Assembly: GCA_946479055.1 (NCBI GenBank)
Contig: CAMLEX010000261.1
Span: forward strand, 1 to 6,996
Length of the DNA: 6,996 nucleotides
Reading direction: 5' to 3'
Source of the DNA: an uncultured Bacteroidota bacterium
Lineage (GTDB): Bacteria > Bacteroidota > Bacteroidia > Chitinophagales > Chitinophagaceae
Of this stretch, positions 6,101-6,996 are shown one piece after another. The position numbers and the translations under genes are program-made. The number at the start of each line of letters is the position of its first letter. The stretch's first letter is position 1. The notes below the pieces were generated by a model. The model was given only the letters and a program-made list of their open reading frames with translations, made no database searches and was not told the origin of the DNA.

Positions 6101-6724
6101 GCCTGGCAGCAGCCGGACGCCGCTCCTGGCAGGTTTAAATATGCCGATATTAACGGCGATAAGGAAATTGATGCCGACGATCGTACTATTATCGGTGATC
6201 CAAATCCTGATTTTACTTACGGCATTAATCTGGGTGCCGAGTACAAAGCCTTTGATATTTCCGCTTTTTTCTATGGTGTTGCAGGTAAAGACGCATTTAA
6301 TTTTTCGAAGTGGTGGATTGATTTTACGCCCGGTACTTTCCCCGGTGGCAGAAGCAAAAGAGCGTTATATGAAAGCTGGTTGCCTGATGGCAGCAGACCT
6401 GATGCAAAAACACCAATACAGGAGGTTGCCAGCGGCACCGGCTTTAGTAGTGGTTTTGCAGTAAACTCTTATTATGTGGAAAATGCATCTTATTTCCGGT
6501 TACGAAATTTACAGATAGGTTATACATTACCTGCGTCGTTGACTAATAAAATCACACTTTCAAAAGCACGTATTTATATTCAGGGAACTAACTTATTCAC
6601 TATAACAAAATATACTGGTTTGAATCCGGATATTGTAAGCACGGATGATCGTGCTTCAAGTGTTGATTTTGGTGCTTATCCAACTGTCAGACAATTTTTA
6701 ATTGGCGCGAATATTACTTTTTAA
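3101..6724 (+). CDS. SusC/RagA-family TonB-dependent outer-membrane transporter with STN signalling domain
   Basis: Large outer-membrane beta-barrel (1207 residues from this start) that imports a ligand with TonB-ExbBD energy, working under the SusD lid encoded next. Residues below count from ATG 3101. A basic leader and a signal peptide (MKLTAAFMLAAVMSVSAGGFSQ, 22-43) come first. Then an STN domain (about 46-120, VTLYLNGVKFVKFFKAIEKE... to GIIIIS), the periplasmic piece that signals to FecR. Then a carboxypeptidase-regulatory-like domain (about 138-211, TITGKVTNDKGEPLVGVTVQ), the TonB-box-like EVIVVGY (219-225), the plug (about 232-341, including the SusC signature VLKDAASASIYGVRASNGV) and the barrel (about 349-1207). 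A DINGDKEIDADD acidic loop sits at 1016-1027. The chain ends in Phe, as expected for barrel assembly. In-frame TTG 3038 and ATG 3050 lie in a stem-loop region, and ATG 3164 would leave only the short signal peptide; ATG 3101 fits the usual leader length. Ligand unknown. Confidence 0.94.
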   Translation: MKNHAFRWSTLTPLLTKLHRAMKLTAAFMLAAVMSVSAGGFSQDTKVTLYLNGVKFVKFFKAIEKETDYRFTFSNDIIPAGRTVTVNVNEAPLSQVLNDVFASTKLKYRFVDESGIIIISEKNGNAIAASSENEFKVERTITGKVTNDKGEPLVGVTVQVKGSSKATTTSAEGNFSITVEDNDQTLVFSYIDMETQEVSIEGKTTLQIQLKSLERSLNEVIVVGYSTQRKKDITGAVTVVDVAGLKSQPAIDAGSQLQGRASGVTVLQNGVPGGVATVRIRGLGSFNNNSPLFVIDGVQSGNISGLNPNDIESMQVLKDAASASIYGVRASNGVIIVTTKKGKKRGVTVAYDMYYGSQLPGNGLELLNAQEEAELYFLARKNSGQPTTGSVYGNGATPVLPDYIHYTGYDRTSGVPIMAGNPGVADSLYQLDYGRLGDAGYTPYIIVPTNKNGTDWYDVITRNAPIQSHNLSMSGANDNSRFMLSLNYFDQKAITQYQFYKRYTARLNSEFNILKNVRVGENLQVFSSEGNTADNAPDNDNANNRENSIIAQTYRPMAIVPVYTIREGDFAGNLGGPGVGTWGNSKNPLAQLYRAKDDRRNIVNIFGNVYAEVDIAQHFTIRSSFGGTINTINAFRYPFIEYENNENVGNTTYNESFVRNNNWIWTNQVSYKNTFGKHNIAALAGTESQEGGGRQIIGASTGYYSYNYVPFINLNNGTVQNLSESSIFTPGTTVSYFANANYAFDGKYLISATVRRDGSSKFLDPNKWGTFPAFSLGWRISDESFMKDIAWVTDLKLRGSWGKMGNEAALTASNAYTTFASDRQSSWYDINGTQNSPQEGFFLSFVGNPLGKWETSVTSNIGFDATLFNGTTDIVFDWYQKKTEDLLYNPDQQGIAGGAAASNPAFFNIGSMKNTGVDLLITNRTKVSRDLSLNTTLTFTTYKNKITAINGDQEYFDFNSPANEENRIGAPATRNLLGSPLNTFYGYQVIGLFQTAAEATAWQQPDAAPGRFKYADINGDKEIDADDRTIIGDPNPDFTYGINLGAEYKAFDISAFFYGVAGKDAFNFSKWWIDFTPGTFPGGRSKRALYESWLPDGSRPDAKTPIQEVASGTGFSSGFAVNSYYVENASYFRLRNLQIGYTLPASLTNKITLSKARIYIQGTNLFTITKYTGLNPDIVSTDDRASSVDFGAYPTVRQFLIGANITF

Positions 6725-6752
6725 TTGACAGACTAACAGTAAAAAAAAAGTT

Positions 6753-6996
6753 ATGAAAAATATTAAAATAAAACTTTTGCTGGCATTAATGGTCGCAATA
6801 GCCTTTTATGCTTGTAAAAAAGGGTTTCTTGATGTAAAGCCAAAGGGTGTACTAGACGAGACGACATTGTCGAGCGAAAAAGGGATTAATAGGATTTTAT
6901 TATCAGCCTATGCTATGTTGGATGGGGCCGATCAAGGTTTGGAATTGTCTGCTCAATGGGGCTCCGGGGCTTCTCATTTTGTTTTTGGAAGCATGG
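6753..6996 (+). CDS. SusD/RagB-family nutrient-binding surface lipoprotein, N-terminal part (3' truncated by window edge)
   Basis: Only the first 81 residues are visible; full members of the family usually have 450-600. The start MKNIKIKLLLALMVAIAF is a basic, hydrophobic signal peptide ending in a lipobox (FYAC), with Cys21 the expected lipidated residue. The mature start CKKGFLDVKPKGVLDETTLS is typical of SusD proteins, as are the helix that follows (GINRILLSAYAMLDG) and the SAQWGSGASHFVFGSM stretch. SusD proteins sit on the cell surface as a hinged lid over the SusC barrel and bind the ligand. The gene begins 28 bases after the susC stop, on the same strand, so the two are almost surely co-transcribed. 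The leader is A-rich (a nine-A run at 6741-6749) without a clear Shine-Dalgarno site. Confidence 0.93.
   Translation, partial: MKNIKIKLLLALMVAIAFYACKKGFLDVKPKGVLDETTLSSEKGINRILLSAYAMLDGADQGLELSAQWGSGASHFVFGSM

Noticed and set aside
1..6996. CRISPR arrays, insertion sequences, tRNA/rRNA genes, attachment sites
   Set aside because: No regularly spaced direct repeats, transposase frames, cloverleaf-like sequence or target-site duplications were seen on reading both strands.

Overview
The window looks like a chromosomal piece of a Bacteroidota bacterium, most likely of the Chitinophagaceae/Sphingobacteriia type. This is inferred from three things: the SusC/SusD pair, a FecI-like sigma factor with a Bacteroidota-style FecR, and A/T-rich leaders without strong Shine-Dalgarno sites. 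All supported genes are on the + strand. Base composition is moderately AT-rich throughout, with no obvious sign of recent transfer.

Layout. 1-606 is the 3' part of dapA (4-hydroxy-tetrahydrodipicolinate synthase, lysine/diaminopimelate pathway). 607-1131 is a 525-base gap without a convincing gene. It holds several inverted repeats, a terminator-like hairpin, two very doubtful small ORFs and a possible promoter. 1132-1758 encodes an ECF sigma factor of the FecI type with an unusual hydrophobic C-terminal tail. 1876-2991 encodes a FecR-family anti-sigma/signal-transducing membrane protein. 2992-3100 holds two consecutive stem-loops, the second followed by a T-rich tract. About 3101-6724 encodes a SusC/RagA-type TonB-dependent outer-membrane transporter with an N-terminal STN signalling domain. 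6753-6996 is the 5' end of a SusD/RagB-type surface lipoprotein, cut off by the window edge.

How the genes work together. Sigma factor, FecR, STN-bearing SusC and SusD in this order form a classic cell-surface-signalling nutrient-uptake locus. SusD and SusC capture a ligand at the cell surface and import it with TonB energy. The periplasmic STN domain reports transporter occupancy to the periplasmic part of FecR, and FecR then controls the ECF sigma factor, which would drive transcription of the transporter genes. The ligand (glycan, peptide or metal chelate) cannot be read from this window. dapA appears to be an unrelated housekeeping neighbour.

I see no previously undescribed system. The points most worth a second look are the tandem hairpins in front of susC (possible attenuation between regulator and transporter genes), the hydrophobic tail on the sigma factor, and the repeat-rich gap with a possible gene remnant upstream of it.
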